From Branchiostoma belcheri (Eukaryota > Chordata > Leptocardii > Amphioxiformes > Branchiostomatidae): 64,000 bases of DNA. The stretch covers positions 466,118 to 530,117 of the forward strand of contig NW_017804242.1 of the NCBI RefSeq assembly GCF_001625305.1. The letters run 5' to 3'. Position 1 is the first letter of the stretch, and every line of letters begins with the position of its first letter. This document shows, piece after piece, positions 1 through 11,279 of this stretch. A program made the translations under genes and the position numbers. The notes below the pieces were generated by a model. It saw only the letters and a program-made list of their open reading frames with translations, made no database searches and was not told where the DNA came from.

Positions 1-290
1 GTTCTGTTGAAACAGCCTGAAGATGTAAGGTATAAGCTATCTAAAAATAGTATAATAAAGTGTGAAGCATGGTCATAACATCTGTAATATCTGTTGAAAC
101 AGCCTTCAGATATAAGATATACATGTATCTAAAACCATAATAAAGCCTAAAGTGTAGTCATAACATGTATAAAACATCTGTAATATCAGTTCTGTTGAAA
201 CAGCCTGCAGAGATGAGGTATAAGATATACAATCATGTATCTAATAGAAGTATAATAAAGTCTGAAATGTGGCCGTAGCATACGTGTAAT
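1..290. repeat. Tandem array, about 95-bp unit, three copies
   Basis: The block starting CTGTTGAAACAGCCT recurs near positions 3, 91 and 192. Each copy is followed by a similar ATAAGATATACA...TAATAAAG...CATAACAT stretch. Copies are diverged, and the array is cut by the left edge of the window. From 291 to 1116 I see only AT-rich sequence with no coding or repeat signal. Confidence 0.7.
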
Positions 291-1116
291 ACTACATGTA
301 TGTTATACAGTCAACGTCACATCGTAACGCACTGCAGATATTAAGATATTCCCAGGTACTTTACTAAACCCTGGAGGATGGCCGCTCTTTGGGCCCATTT
401 GGTTAGAAGTATCCATTTTTCATGCTTTACCACGACTGTAGAGTTACTACCAGTTCTGTGTGAACGATCTTTACGTGATGAACAGTGGAACTGTACGATG
501 ATTATTCAAATGGCCTAAACATTAGGATGAGGTAACTTACATGTACTCTACAGGCATGTATGTTTAGTGTGTTTCATCTTCTAACTTTTAAATATAGTGA
601 CTTCAGGGGTTGAAAGCACTACATATCACTCTCACTCAATTATATATATATTAGCCATAAATGCTATAATATATAAGAAAACAGCTTGCAATGAAGCTTA
701 TACTGTCTAGTGATTACAGGGAATTGCTGATACAGAAGAACTGGTATTATTGCCAGGATAACAGTACTGCAAGCTGATTACAACCTTAAGAAGACATTTA
801 GCTCCAACAAAATTAAACCTGAGTGTGTGTATTTGGGGAAATAAGCATGGTTACACTGCTGGATAATGAAATTATTATGGCTTGTCTTATAAATGACACG
901 TCTGTTCTCGGGTTTTGAATTATGTTTTAATAATTGCCAGATTTAACAAGAAACAGAATTATATTATAAATTATCCTAAGTTAAAAGTAATCAGAATTAT
1001 GTCTAGTATCAAAACCTCTTTTGAAAAGATGAGAGTACAGTATATGTTTTCGGAGTGTGCACAATGGATAAGACACAGGATGAGATCATGAAATGTAAGT
1101 GCTTTTTGGTCAATGT

Positions 1117-1354
1117 CACTCACTCACTCACTGACACTCACTCACACACTTACTCACTCTCTCACTCACTTATTCTCACTCACTCATGCACTCTCACTCA
1201 CTTATTCTCACTCACTCATGCACACTCACTCACTCACTCACTCACTCACTCACTCACTCACTCTCACTCACTCACTCACTCACTCACTCACTCACTCACT
1301 CACTCACTCACTCTCACTCACTCACTCACTCACTCACTCACTCACTCACTCACT
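1117..1354. repeat. (CACT)n microsatellite
   Basis: About 240 bp of almost pure CACT/CTCA tetranucleotide with a few CTCT and GACA interruptions. The long reading frames across it (repeated Leu-Thr-His-Ser) are translation artefacts of a 4-bp repeat. Confidence 0.95.
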
Positions 1355-1680
1355 ATTCAGTTTTCATTCAAAGGGTAGTATACTAAGTCAAAATGACATT
1401 GCAGCGTACAACGAGCACATTAAGAATGGGTGCCTAACGGTTGTTGTGTGGCCTTGATAGTGGACCATAGCCATTACTCCACGACACACACACACTGTAA
1501 GTACACCATTACTGAACGGACCTATATATATTCATAGGCATTCAGGGCCAGAGAGTCATAACCTTGAAGTAATTGCACACAGGCAGATCAATAAATACGT
1601 TACTGCCTTAATACCTATTTTCCTTGGCATTTATTACATGGTATTATGCGGTAGTTTTAGTTTCTCTTCCTTATTAAATC

Positions 1681-1888
1681 CAGGGCTCGAAATTCATTTT
1701 TGGGAAAAGGTGGACTGGTACACCCTTGCTAAAAACTTGGGTGGCACTTAGATATGAAGAATATGCTGTATACTACTATAGATACATTTACATAAACCTA
1801 CAATATTTGAATGTGTGCACCAGTGCACCCACACAACAAAAATGGGTGCACAGCTCCAATTTTGGGTGCACCAAGTATTTCAAGCCAT
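1681..1888 (+). mobile_element. GTGCACCC-type MITE, partial copy
   Basis: Begins with the family's left end CAGGGCTCGAAATTCA, has internal GTGCACCC motifs and ends with a degenerate right end (TTTCAAGCCATG). It is about 208 bp against about 345 bp for full copies at 35665, 38370 and 47462, so the middle is deleted. No coding capacity. Confidence 0.75.
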
Positions 1889-3590
1889 GAAATCTGTCCT
1901 TCGTGACAAATATAATCCAAAACCTAAGAAAAGAAGTGTCATTTATAAGACATCATAATAATTTCATTTAGCAAGTAATGAAAATATTTTCCCAATTCAC
2001 ACACTCACTGACAGATTTAATTTTGTTTGAGCTAACTGTCTACTTAGATTGAAATTAGCTTGCAGGACTGTGATCTTGGTAATTAGAATCAAGTATCTGT
2101 TTGAAATTGGTTGTGAGATCAGGCAATAGAGCTAATTAAGGGAGTACTTAAAAGTTGGGGAAGAGGGTGTTATTTTGAAATTCGTTGAATTTATCAATAA
2201 ATACAAAATAAGCCAACTTGTTTATGCAGAATTCCACTTCATGTGAAAGTTGAACGTGTTTTCTAAAACAGTATTGAGTGTCTATCAGTATCACTACCCC
2301 TATGCATTCTTCATTGTACATGAATGTACAAATTTTACTTTTGAATCAGTGCTGCAATATTTTTGGCATAATTCACTCACTCATGTTTCAATGGTTGAAA
2401 AGATATCGAAGAAATAACAAGACTTTTTTCTCATCTCCAAGTACATTATTTTTGAAACCTAACTTTCATCAATGCCAAAGAAATCACATTTTATTCAGCC
2501 AAAGGCACCGAACATTCTGCGATTTTTAGAGGGTATTTTTCAAGTCACTTTTCGCATGTGCAACTCAGTTAAAACCACAATTACTTCTTCCCAAAATTAC
2601 CATCTCGTGGAAAGTAACATCCTCCTCCAAACTTGAGTGCTTTTACTTCCGACAGTCAATTATTACCAGTTGGAAGATAACACCCTCCTCTCGACTTACA
2701 TGTAAGTGCAGCTTTAACTAATGGGTAGAAAGCAATCTGGTAAAATGTATCCCGCCCTCTGGTCCTGAGTCACAGTAAGTGTTGGAGACATTAAAGGAAG
2801 ACACGGAGTGTTGGAGACATTAAAGGAAGACACGGTCGAGTTAAGAGGTTGTATTGACCAGCAGCTATCTGCACTGAGAACTGTAATTAACGAGTCAGGC
2901 CCTGTGGCCTTCCTTTAGCACCTTAAAAGGGTGGGCACGTGTATGGGTTGCTAAGTAGTAAAGTCTTTGTTTCTCATGCATGTATTCATGTACATATAAA
3001 TGTACATTGCATGCGCTTGGAAAACATTTTTCTGCATACAATGTACCTACACTAATGCTGATACTGACTTGTACATGTAACAGTGAAATTATCTGCAGCA
3101 GACAAATTCTTATTAATAAGCTTTAGATACTACTTCAGTTTTCTGCTTTAATTTCTTTTTTTCTAAACTTCTTCACATTGCAGTTCCCTGATGTAACCCA
3201 AAACATGTTAGTGTTTCGTATGAGTATTGTTTTGATGTGAAAATTGAAAAAAAAACCTAGTTGGCAAAAATCAATACAGTAAAAAGAAACAAACAAATAT
3301 CCGACTGAGTGTGTAGACTTTTAGTGTCATACACTGAACAAACCAACAGACCAGCGCAGGTAGACATGCATCAGAAATTCCAGCAGTACTTATTCCATTT
3401 TTACCTGCATATTCAGCTGGTATTTTTAGCCCTACTCCTTCAACAGTCACAAAACCTGAATACTTTGCATGGAGCACTGAACTCTGTTCAAGCGTGCAAC
3501 ACCATCAAAACATAACCCAGCTTTCACAAGTGCAGACATCCACAACAGAATACTGAGGCATCGAAGGTAAGCTCTGAATACATCGCAGCT
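1889..3590. other. Unassigned AT-rich stretch
   Basis: I see no convincing exon. The only structure noticed is a perfect 29-bp tandem duplication at about 2779-2836 (GTGTTGGAGACATTAAAGG repeated). Open frames here (for example 2278-2529) have no coding-type composition and no splice context. Confidence 0.4.
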
Positions 3591-3595
3591 ACCAG

Positions 3596-4600
3596 GCTAT
3601 TTTGGGCACCCCACGAAACATTGCAAGAAAAAGCAGTAACCCATGAAGCACAGCAGACCATGGATCACAGGCACCCCATGCTTAAAGAGCACTGAAGTCA
3701 TGAGGAGGGTGTTGTTTTCCAATAGATTATAATTTCAGGAAGAACAAATTCATGCCACTTCACAGTATGGTGAGTATACCATAAAAAATACAAGTCATCT
3801 GCGCAAAGAAAAGCATCTGATTCAGTAATCTGAAAGACTCTCCAAATCTCCTACTAAAACAATCCCAGAACGTGCCACGTCTATGGCTGAATTCATCGGC
3901 CTGACAAAAGTTAGGTTTACAAACTTTTTTTTGAGGATAAGAAGATTTGTATTATTGTTGTGTGTTCTTTGATACCTTTCCAACAATCAGCTGCCTTATC
4001 ACTCTAGAATTTATGCATTGACTACAGTCCCCCTGACGCCTCTTTTGTGCACCCCACAAAACGTTTCCAGAAAAGCAATAACCGATAGATTAATTTTTTT
4101 CATTCTTTGTTTGATATCTTTGGCCTGCTTTACCCCCAACCTAGCTGAAAGAGGATATGCCATGCAGACATATCCTCTTGAATACCAGCCCCCTGACAGC
4201 CTCTTCTGTGCACCCCACAAAACATTCCCAGAAAAGCAATAACCGATACTAAGATTAATTTCATTCTTTCTTTGGTATCTTTCCTGCAATCGGCCACATT
4301 GGCCTGCTTTTCCCCCAATCTATATGCCATGCAGACACATCCTCTTGACTACCAACCCCCCTGACGCCTCTTTTGTGCACCCCACAAAACATTTCGAGAG
4401 AAGCAATAACCGATAAATTAATTTTTCTCATTCTTTGTTTGATATCTAACAATCGGCCTCCTTATATCCCCAGCAACTATGCCTATCCTCTTCAATACCA
4501 GCCCCCCTGACGCCTCTTTTGTGTACCCCACAAAACGTTCCCAGAAAGGCAATAACCGATAAAGCGCCGCGGACCATGCGTGGATCACCTTCACCCCGTC
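3596..4600. repeat. Tandem array, about 146-167-bp unit, four copies plus a decayed edge copy
   Basis: The core CCTGACGCCTCTTTTGTGCA, then CCCCACAAAACG and a CAATAACCGAT block, recurs from 4029, 4189, 4356 and 4502. A decayed relative is at about 3596-3640. The flanking block around GGACCATG...GGATCAC also appears at both edges (about 3655 and 4573). Open frames on both strands here are shadows of the repeat. Confidence 0.85.
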
Positions 4601-4759
4601 GTGCAAGGTGAGAGATCGATCCTCCGCCCGGCCTTCTCAAATTACCGCTCGCCACTTCGGGGCTCGTGGAAGATGGAGCACAATCATGTCAAGTTACATG
4701 GTCATTACCGGTGATCCGGAACAAGAGGCTCAAACAGTCCCTGCATACAGAACCAATGC

Positions 4760-5115
4760 TGGAGGCGAGTGGGGAGCAGACATGAGATCAAGGGGTCATA
4801 GGTTTGATTCTTTTGCATTCCTGGCTGGACATTGTGTCCTTCGGAAGTTTAGGCACTTTTATTGATGTTTTTTTATCCATATCAGCTCTCACTCAGCATT
4901 AGCAGCCAGACTGCCAATACAGGACGCTGTCAGAGGAAAGAATTTACTTCACATTTAAACTTCTGTCTGTCCCTAGCAATCATTATAAGTTATTGCTTCT
5001 GGAAGATTGTTCCAAAGTCGTACTGTTGATGGTAAAAAGAAGTTCACACAACTTTTTTCATCCTACCCAGGTGTAAAATGGGTACCTGAGTTCAGTTGGG
5101 GAGGTAAAAGGCGGT
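4760..5115 (+). mobile_element. tRNA-derived SINE, diverged and interrupted
   Basis: A box B-like GGTTTGATTC sits near 4802, followed by the start of the SINE core (CATTGTGTCCTTCGG, GGCACTTT). About 180 bp of unrelated sequence (4867-5046) then intervenes before the rest of the core resumes (ACCCAGGTGTAAAATGGGTA). The better-preserved copy at 24258-24503 has these two halves contiguous. The interruption is read as a later insertion; local divergence is the alternative. Confidence 0.5.
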
Positions 5116-5654
5116 GGAAGAAGAGGGATGGGCTCTTGATCTCATGTCTGCTTGCCATCCCTCTTTTTCCACTGCCTTCCTATACCATGCCCTAGACACA
5201 GTGGATTAACAACCCACTGCCCCTACAGGCTCAAAAAGGCAGTTGGACTTCCTCTAGGCATTTACCAGCCTTTTCATACAAAACTTACTGTTTCTAAAGT
5301 TATTGGATCCTTAGAAAACTCACAGCAATTTTGTTCAAAAGTACTGTTAGTCATGGTGTATGAACTGTAATATAGCCATATGTTATAAGTTAGGCAAATA
5401 AAAGTGTGTTGTGGAACTATATGCATCACTGCTTTTAATGTTTGAATGTTACAATGTTACAGTTCTAAATATACGCTGAATGATAAAGCCAAGAAAAATG
5501 GTCTTCCTTTTATAATTCTCCCCGCTTCAGTAACTATCAATGTATGCTATATAATAAGGCCATGAAAAAGATATTCAGTTTACAATTTTCCCCACTTCAG
5601 TAGGTTTTAATAGATACTTCTGAACTACTCTATAGGGCATTGTGAAACACAACA

Positions 5655-5845
5655 TAACACATTGAAGTAAAGTGCATGTATTATGGTACCTAGGTGGACA
5701 TTTTCAGCATGAGTGCTTAGCCTAAATGTTGCCATTTATCATTCAATACTCTATAGCAACCACAGGTACATTCTGTACATCTACTGTATAAGGCAATGTG
5801 GTCTCATAAGATTTCCAAAGACAACCAAAAAACAGGTTAGAAAGA
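5655..5845. repeat. Segment duplicated at 12275-12440
   Basis: This stretch and 12275-12440 share an ordered series of blocks: AAGTGCATGTAT, GGTGGACA, ATCATTCAATACTCTATAG, TGTGGTCTCATAA and ATTTCCAAA. Both are followed directly by the same GCACCAAGGACAGTACC minisatellite, so unit and flank were duplicated together. Confidence 0.7.
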
Positions 5846-6352
5846 TTTCAGCACCAAGGACAGTACCAAAAGGAAAAAAGGTAACAGACATTTTAGCACC
5901 AAGGGCAGTACCAAAAAGATAAAAACAGGTAACTGACATTTTAGCACCAAGGACAGTACTAAAAAGAAAAAAAAACTGGTAACAGACAATTTAGCACCAA
6001 GGGCAGTTCTAAAAAGAAAAAAAAACAGGTAAAAGACATTGCAGCACCAAGGGCAGTACTAAAAAGAAAAAAAAAACAGGTAACAGACATTTTAGCACCA
6101 AGGACAGTACCAAAAGAAAATACAAGGTAGCAGACATTTCAGCACCAAGGGCAGTACCAAAAAAAACAGGTAGCAGATATCTTAGCACCAAGGTTGGTAC
6201 CAAAAAGAAAAAAACAGGTAACTGACATTTCAGCACCAAGGAGAGTACCAAAAAGGAAAAACAGATAACTGACATTTTAGCACCAAGGAGAGTACCAAAA
6301 AGGAAAAAACAGGTAACTGACATTTCAGTACCAAGGAGAGTACCAAAAAGGT
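5845..6352. repeat. 48-bp minisatellite, about 11 copies
   Basis: The unit TTTCAGCACCAAGGACAGTA followed by CCAAAAAG, an A-rich run and CAGGTAACAGACA repeats about every 44-53 bp. Changes between copies are mainly in the A-run length. The 122-codon minus-strand frame across it is an artefact. Short dispersed runs of the same unit occur at 9313-9392 and 12440-12565. Confidence 0.9.
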
Positions 6353-7194
6353 ATTTGAGAACTAAGTACATTGTCATCCATAACTGCTTACACTTTGGAT
6401 AATATTATTCCCATTTTTATGATGCAGATTTCCTTGCCACAAAATGGTTGCCCATGAATATCATCCACCTGATCAAATAAACTGCTGCTCTGAGAGTTGC
6501 TACCACATAAATCCTCCTTCAATAGGGATTAGGCTTTCATCGAGGTTTATGTTACGGCAAGCTCAGATTTATACCGCAGCACATGCTGACATTCAAGCAC
6601 CCAGGCTGTAAAACGTATGGGGAGACATTCAAGTGCCACGTTCAAGCGATTTCCATATAGATACGTTCTGTGATCCGATTTCACAGAATGAAATAAGCCT
6701 TACACTGCATACATGTTAAATCTATGTAAGACCTGGAACAAAAACTAGTTGTCTTTACAAATTGTTACCTTCATGTATGGAGGTTTTGTTTTAGGTATGT
6801 CTGTTTGTGTGTCTGCTGGCAATTCTGTAGTTATTTCCACATAAGCACTTTGATTACAGTGACAGAAAGTTGGGTCAAAGGTTCAAGAAAAGAAACCCCT
6901 TTTGCTGTCTTCAATTTCCTGCTATATGCATGTCTGTTGCCTTATGGGAACCAGTGGGAAAACACTTACTATAGACAGAATCAGCCAGAAATTCACAACG
7001 TTACCATATTGTCATGAATAAAAGAAGAAATTCTCACAAGTTCTTAACATTCCACTGAAGTATTAGATATTATTATTTCTTGTTCACAAATTATTTTCCC
7101 TGTTTAAGGTTTTAATTGCATCATAAAGTTATTCATGACAAATTCACCTCCTCTAGATCTAAAACTATTAATATATTCTTCATAATCATTGATC
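6353..7194. other. Unassigned sequence
   Basis: Low-complexity AT-rich DNA. The 70-codon frame at 6805-7017 has no supporting splice signals or coding bias. Nothing is supported here. Confidence 0.4.
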
Positions 7195-7320
7195 TGTATT
7201 CTGTATAACTGGTATAACCACCCTTGGGCTTAACACACCAGCTTTGAAGGCACGTGGTGCGGTGGCAGCTAGCTCAGCTCAGTGACAAGCTTCTTCAAGT
7301 GTCTTTTGTTGCAGAAAAGG
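7195..7320 (-). mobile_element. LINE 3'-end fragment
   Basis: On the minus strand this reads GCACCACGTGCC..., then GTGTGTTAAGCCCAAGGGTGG and TTATACCAGTTATACAG. That is the same order of 3' UTR and tail motifs as the LINE end at 51680-51920, with which it shares the block before the tail. No ORF is retained. Confidence 0.6.
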
Positions 7321-7950
7321 TGAGTAACCTGATCAGAGATATACTGTATCTTACATAACCAGAAAGTTAAGAATTATGATGTACTTCAACTGTTAAGCTA
7401 ACCTATAAACCTGTCCATCCAAACCACTGGTGTAGAACATTGTACTTTTATTACACACTTATTGAAGAGTGGAATAACCTCTCTGAAGCGGACTTGTGTA
7501 ATATCTCCTTGAGCCTCCTTCACAAATGAATTTTTATTATTAGTTATTTTTGGCAAATGCAGTTCAGTGCACTGACACTAATATCCTGCTCGCATGATGT
7601 AACACTTGAGGCTGCAGCAAGTAAATTCTATGGACGACATCCTCTGCAGACTCCAAATCTACTGCGAGAGGGCACAAAAAGATGGGCAAAAAATAAAACA
7701 GATGCCTAATTTTTGAAAACAAGAATTGAAGTATCACAGCTAAGTTTAGCTAACTAGTCTTTTATTTCAGTATTCAGGAAGATAGAAAGTGACACTAGTA
7801 TGGAAACCTATCATCACTAATACCAACAACTGAGGGCTACCACACAGCATATATCTCCTACGTTCTATTTTGTCACGTTAACTCACTCACGTACGCTCTA
7901 TACCCATGATAGCAAACAAAAAAGGAAAATTAAAAATGTATTTTTCTTAT
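7321..7950. other. Unassigned sequence
   Basis: No exon, repeat or element recognised. A minus-strand AATAAA-type hexamer (TTTATT on the plus strand) occurs near 7760, a possible but unproven poly(A) signal for a minus-strand transcript ending here. Confidence 0.3.
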
Positions 7951-8026
7951 TTCATAATAAGGTCAATGCACATGCGGATGCCATCCATAGAATTTCCTTA
8001 CTGCGGCCCGAGCCCTTCCGGGGCCC

Positions 8027-8107
8027 TCAGAGGTGCCAAGCTAACTCCTCACATTTCCTGCCCAATACGGAGAGCCGTCGCTTCTTCGTGTGCAATTTCA
8101 GGCTCAG
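8027..8107 (-). CDS. Candidate terminal coding exon of the minus-strand gene
   Basis: Within a local GC-rich island (about 8000-8200) the minus strand has a possible acceptor (GGGCTTAG) followed by 26 codons and TGA. It starts LSLKLHTKKRRLSV, ends EELAWHL, and is in the phase 0 left by the exon at 12731-12943. The pyrimidine tract is weak, and a second open frame overlaps it (ending LRIGQEM, stop). The island could also be a non-coding exon, with a donor-like GCAGTAAGG at its low-coordinate end. Confidence 0.25.
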   Translation of the reverse strand: MSLKLHTKKRRLSVLGRKCEELAWHL

Positions 8108-8529
8108 CTAAGCCCTCAACACGAACTCATCACCGACTGACACTCAAGAGCAGCCTGGTTCTTTTATTGCCGCGTTTCCAGAGGCAGCAACCTTTCATAC
8201 TTATCATGGCAGAGGTGTGACACACAGGAATACTGAGATAGGGCATCAAAGTTCACTCAAAGAGTGATGTACGTGTAGGATGAAATGAAATAAGCTTTGC
8301 ACGAACAGCAATCAGCTATCTAGTTTGCGGCTAAATTGAAATTACGGCAAATATATTGGATTCTTTTAATTCCGTTGATGTGAGTCGTGATATCAGATTA
8401 AACGGAATAATTTTGTTTGGGTATTGCCGGCAGCAATGAATTAAAAAGATGTTATTACAGGAAATAAATTGATTTCTATATTGGTCACAATTTGCCTACA
8501 GCATAGAGGCATCAGAAATCAGTGTTCTA

Positions 8530-8850
8530 GCCAGGCCTTTTTAGCATAGGGGCCCCCTATGCTATGATTTTGACCCCCTATGCTATAATTTTGACCCCTA
8601 TGCTGTCTTTCAACCAGCATAGGGGTGTTTTGGGAGGGAGAACCTTCATAAATCTTTCAAAAAAATGAAAATGTAACTTTAGAATGAAGCTAAAGTTAAG
8701 GGAAAACCTTAACTTCACAAAATCTGTTCCTCACCAAACAAGAAATACTGTCTCAGGGGGTTATGAGTTTCAAAATATTTTGGCTCAATGTGCAATTTGC
8801 GCCACAAAAGTTGCCCTTCTGTACCTGACCCCTATGCTATGAAAAAATCC
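8530..8850. repeat. CCCCTATGCTAT repeat region
   Basis: Several copies of CCCCTATGCTAT with intervening ATTTTGAC recur between 8548 and 8840. The array at 20590-20830 has a similar word on the opposite strand (ATAGGGGGTCC). The relation is suggestive but diverged. Confidence 0.5.
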
Positions 8851-9180
8851 TGCTGAAAACCCTGGAAATGTCTGCTATTTGATTTCAATGTGTTAACTTT
8901 CCATCTTACAAGAAATTGAAACTACTTGAAGAAAACTGTTACCCAAGTGCAATAGTATAGCACACCATTGGTAGAAATCCTGATTGGAGTCTGTATAATA
9001 TTACGTAGATTTAGAGACATTTGCCTATAACAAGACAGCCAGACATTTAAATGAATTGTGTTGCTTTAGATCAATGCATTGACCTGAAATTTAGGAGTTA
9101 TAAATGGGACACTAATACTCTCACAGTAACCCTAACAGCCATTCCTTACATTCTGACTGAAGTTTCTCTGAACACAGACT
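8851..9180. other. Unassigned sequence
   Basis: AT-rich single-copy-looking DNA with no recognised feature. Confidence 0.3.
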
Positions 9181-9279
9181 CTGGTAACCTACTATAGCTC
9201 CTGAGTCCTACAGTCCTACAGCAAATCTATTTGCAGAGAGGCTGTAGGACTCTGGAGCTATAATAAGTTTGGTAACCAG
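9181..9279. mobile_element. Palindromic MITE, GGTTACCAAAC family, diverged copy
   Basis: The arms CTGGTAACCTACTATAGCTC and its near-complement GAGCTATAATAAGTTTGG...CCAG surround a GCAAAT centre. The sequence is almost one long hairpin. It is the same family as 35102-35214 and 55943-56047. Confidence 0.75.
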
Positions 9280-9312
9280 GTATTTGATTGGGGTCTCTGG
9301 GGCTAGGTAATA

Positions 9313-9392
9313 CACATTTCAGCACCAAGGACAGTATCAAAAGTATAAAAATAGGCAAGAGACATTTCAGCACCAAGGACAGGGCCAAAAGG
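9313..9392. repeat. Two dispersed units of the 48-bp minisatellite
   Basis: Two copies of TTTCAGCACCAAGGACAG, matching the array at 5845-6352. This is followed by an AT-rich (TA)n tract at about 9545-9610. Confidence 0.75.
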
Positions 9393-9619
9393 AAAACCGT
9401 GTATCACAGCCATGCAAAAGCCTGTCAATCCTCTGCTTCAAGAAGTGCAGAAATCGACATTAGTATGGAAGCATAGTATCTCTGTCAACAGAGATTCTGA
9501 TCGGGCTAGAATCAGCGATTCTGCCAAATGCAATGTCTAACCTGATATTATATATATCTACCGATATCATATACTAGTATATATATATATATCTACCCTG
9601 ATGTCATATATATCATATA

Positions 9620-9720
9620 ATATAATAGACGCAGAGACTATTGCCCTTGATAGAGCTGGCTGGAAGACCCTGACAGGGGGGAGCAAGGGGCCAGTACCTG
9701 GCCTGAGGCATATAGGCAGG
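9620..9720 (+). mobile_element. Possible LINE coding fragment
   Basis: One frame reads ALDRAGWKTLTGG, resembling the D-R-x-x-W-(K/R)-x-L ending common at the C terminus of some LINE reverse transcriptases. Only about 30 residues remain, with no flanking RT motifs. From 9721 to 10066 nothing further is recognised; the open frame at 9799-10056 lacks splice or coding support. Confidence 0.25.
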
Positions 9721-10066
9721 CATTATATATATCATAGAAACCATATTATTATCTATCATTATTCCTGGCAGCAACTACATTATTCTCTGGTTGACTGAGT
9801 GGAAATCCCGGCAGCTGACCCTAGGGTTGATCAGCATCACGCATGCAGACTCAATATAAAGGGGATCTTTTATTCCGTGCATCCAACTGAATCAGATCAT
9901 GATGCTGCCAATTTCAATTCAATGTGCTCAGCGCGCCCTGAACTGAACTCAAGAGGTAAAATCATTCCAGATCAGACTCCTTGTCCACTATATTACAACT
10001 GGATGTTATTTCCTTTGAGGAAATTTGCTATGCTTGAAGTCATTGATGATGATTGATGGAGAATAC

Positions 10067-10191
10067 TACTCTGTATCTGTATCGGTATAGCCGGTATAAC
10101 CGCCCTTCGGCATAACACACCAGCAGCTAGCTATATCACACCGAACAACTTGTTATGGGTTCACCACACCACGAAGTGGTGGTGAACCCAT
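10067..10191 (-). mobile_element. LINE 3' tail, minus strand
   Basis: The minus strand gives GGTGTGTTATGCCGAAGGGC, then GGTTATACCGGCTATACC and GATACAGATACAG, the family's 3' end as seen at 22150-22206 and 51759-51915. The neighbouring hairpin GGTTCACCACACCACGAAG / TGGTGGTGAACCC belongs to its 3' region. The coding end of the same copy appears displaced to 10923-11090 by the insert at 10192-10922. Confidence 0.7.
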
Positions 10192-10922
10192 ATTGCTTTT
10201 TCTGATGTTTCTTCTCCTCCTTCTCCTCCTTCTTCTTCTTCTTCTTCTTCTCCTGCCATTTTTTAAATGGATTCAGCTTCTTCATTTTAGGGCCTAAGGT
10301 CCTGAAATTTGGTATGGAGGTAGAGTGGGCAAATACCCCTAGGCGTTTTTTAAATTTTTGTGATACAGGCTTTTAGAATGGTTTTATTTGAGTTTTTTGG
10401 CTGTGTTATAGCAAATGTATTACTGTGTTAGTGTGCGTGTTTACCACGTCTGGGCATGAGTCATCACAATGGAATGCAGGGCATCAACCAATAGGCATGC
10501 AGCTTTCCTCTATACTTCTTGCTGATTGGCTGTTGGGATTTAACTTGATTAACACCTGCACAGAGCATTTCCACCTGCACAGAGCATTTCTTGCTGATTG
10601 GCTGTTGGGATTTAACTTGATTAACACCTGCACAGAGCATTTCCATACTGACAGTATGTCTTTATTCAAGTGTTTTGGTAGGTATTTCAAGCTTTTCTGC
10701 TCCAGCATTGGAATGCGGGGCATGTAACTTTTTTTTTTATTTTGAAAATCAACAGTTTGCATTATGCAATTAAAAATCCTAACCAATAAAGTAGGGAATA
10801 GCTATCCAACTGTTGTTTTAGTTGTATGTTACTTCATATTATAGTTATATCAATGTAAATCATTGTTTTCCCTTGTGTTTCTCATTCTTTCCCTGCCATG
10901 TTGTAAAATGTGGTGAACCCAT
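10192..10922. mobile_element. Probable insertion within a LINE, flanked by a 12-bp direct repeat
   Basis: TGGTGAACCCAT occurs at 10180-10191 and again at 10911-10922, as expected for a target-site duplication. The insert holds a (CTT/CTC)n tract at 10206-10255 and a 72-bp tandem duplication at 10516-10643 (TTCTTGCTGATTGGCTGTTG). Its ends do not match an element type I recognise. Confidence 0.45.
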
Positions 10923-11090
10923 CGCTGTACTTGCTCCAAAGCAAATATTGGCCTTTCTAGTTACACTTAATCTTTGCACAATTGATTGCAGGAGTTGTTC
11001 AAAGCTTTCTAGTGATGATGCCCCAACTGTGCTTGGTGGCAACGAGTTCCAGTCTACGATAGTTCTGGGGAAATACGAGTTTTTGAATAC
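10923..11090 (-). mobile_element. LINE reverse-transcriptase C-terminal fragment
   Basis: The minus strand reads TIVDWNSLPPSTVGASSLES followed by FEQLLQSI. This is the W-N-x-L-P...A-(S)-S-L-x-S-F ending typical of the C terminus of CR1/L2/Rex-like LINE ORF2 proteins. The end at 21940-22103 has the same layout. 5' truncated, no catalytic RT motifs left. Confidence 0.7.
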
Positions 11091-11279
11091 CTAAATTCTT
11101 GGTTGATAACTCTGATATTTGAAGGCATGACTGTTTCTTGTTCTGTTATTGAAGAATAACTTTGTACATTGTAGATGTTTCCACTTGCTAAAGAGTAAGA
11201 ATCATGTATGTATATGTTATGTATGTAATATGGAATCATGAGGGAGTTACTCTATTAGTCAGGTTTAAATTGGAAATTA

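Noticed and set aside
1055..1457. Three overlapping plus-strand frames rich in Leu-Thr-His-Ser
   Set aside because: They translate a (CACT)n microsatellite; a 4-bp repeat leaves all frames open in the same way.
6009..6377. 122-codon minus-strand frame with repeated LVLSLVLKC
   Set aside because: It is the complement of the 48-bp minisatellite. The A-runs give poly-Phe, and there is no start context or splice support.
9799..10056. 85-codon plus-strand frame with GTAAAA donor-like end
   Set aside because: No acceptor or start context and no in-phase partner exon; composition is mixed.
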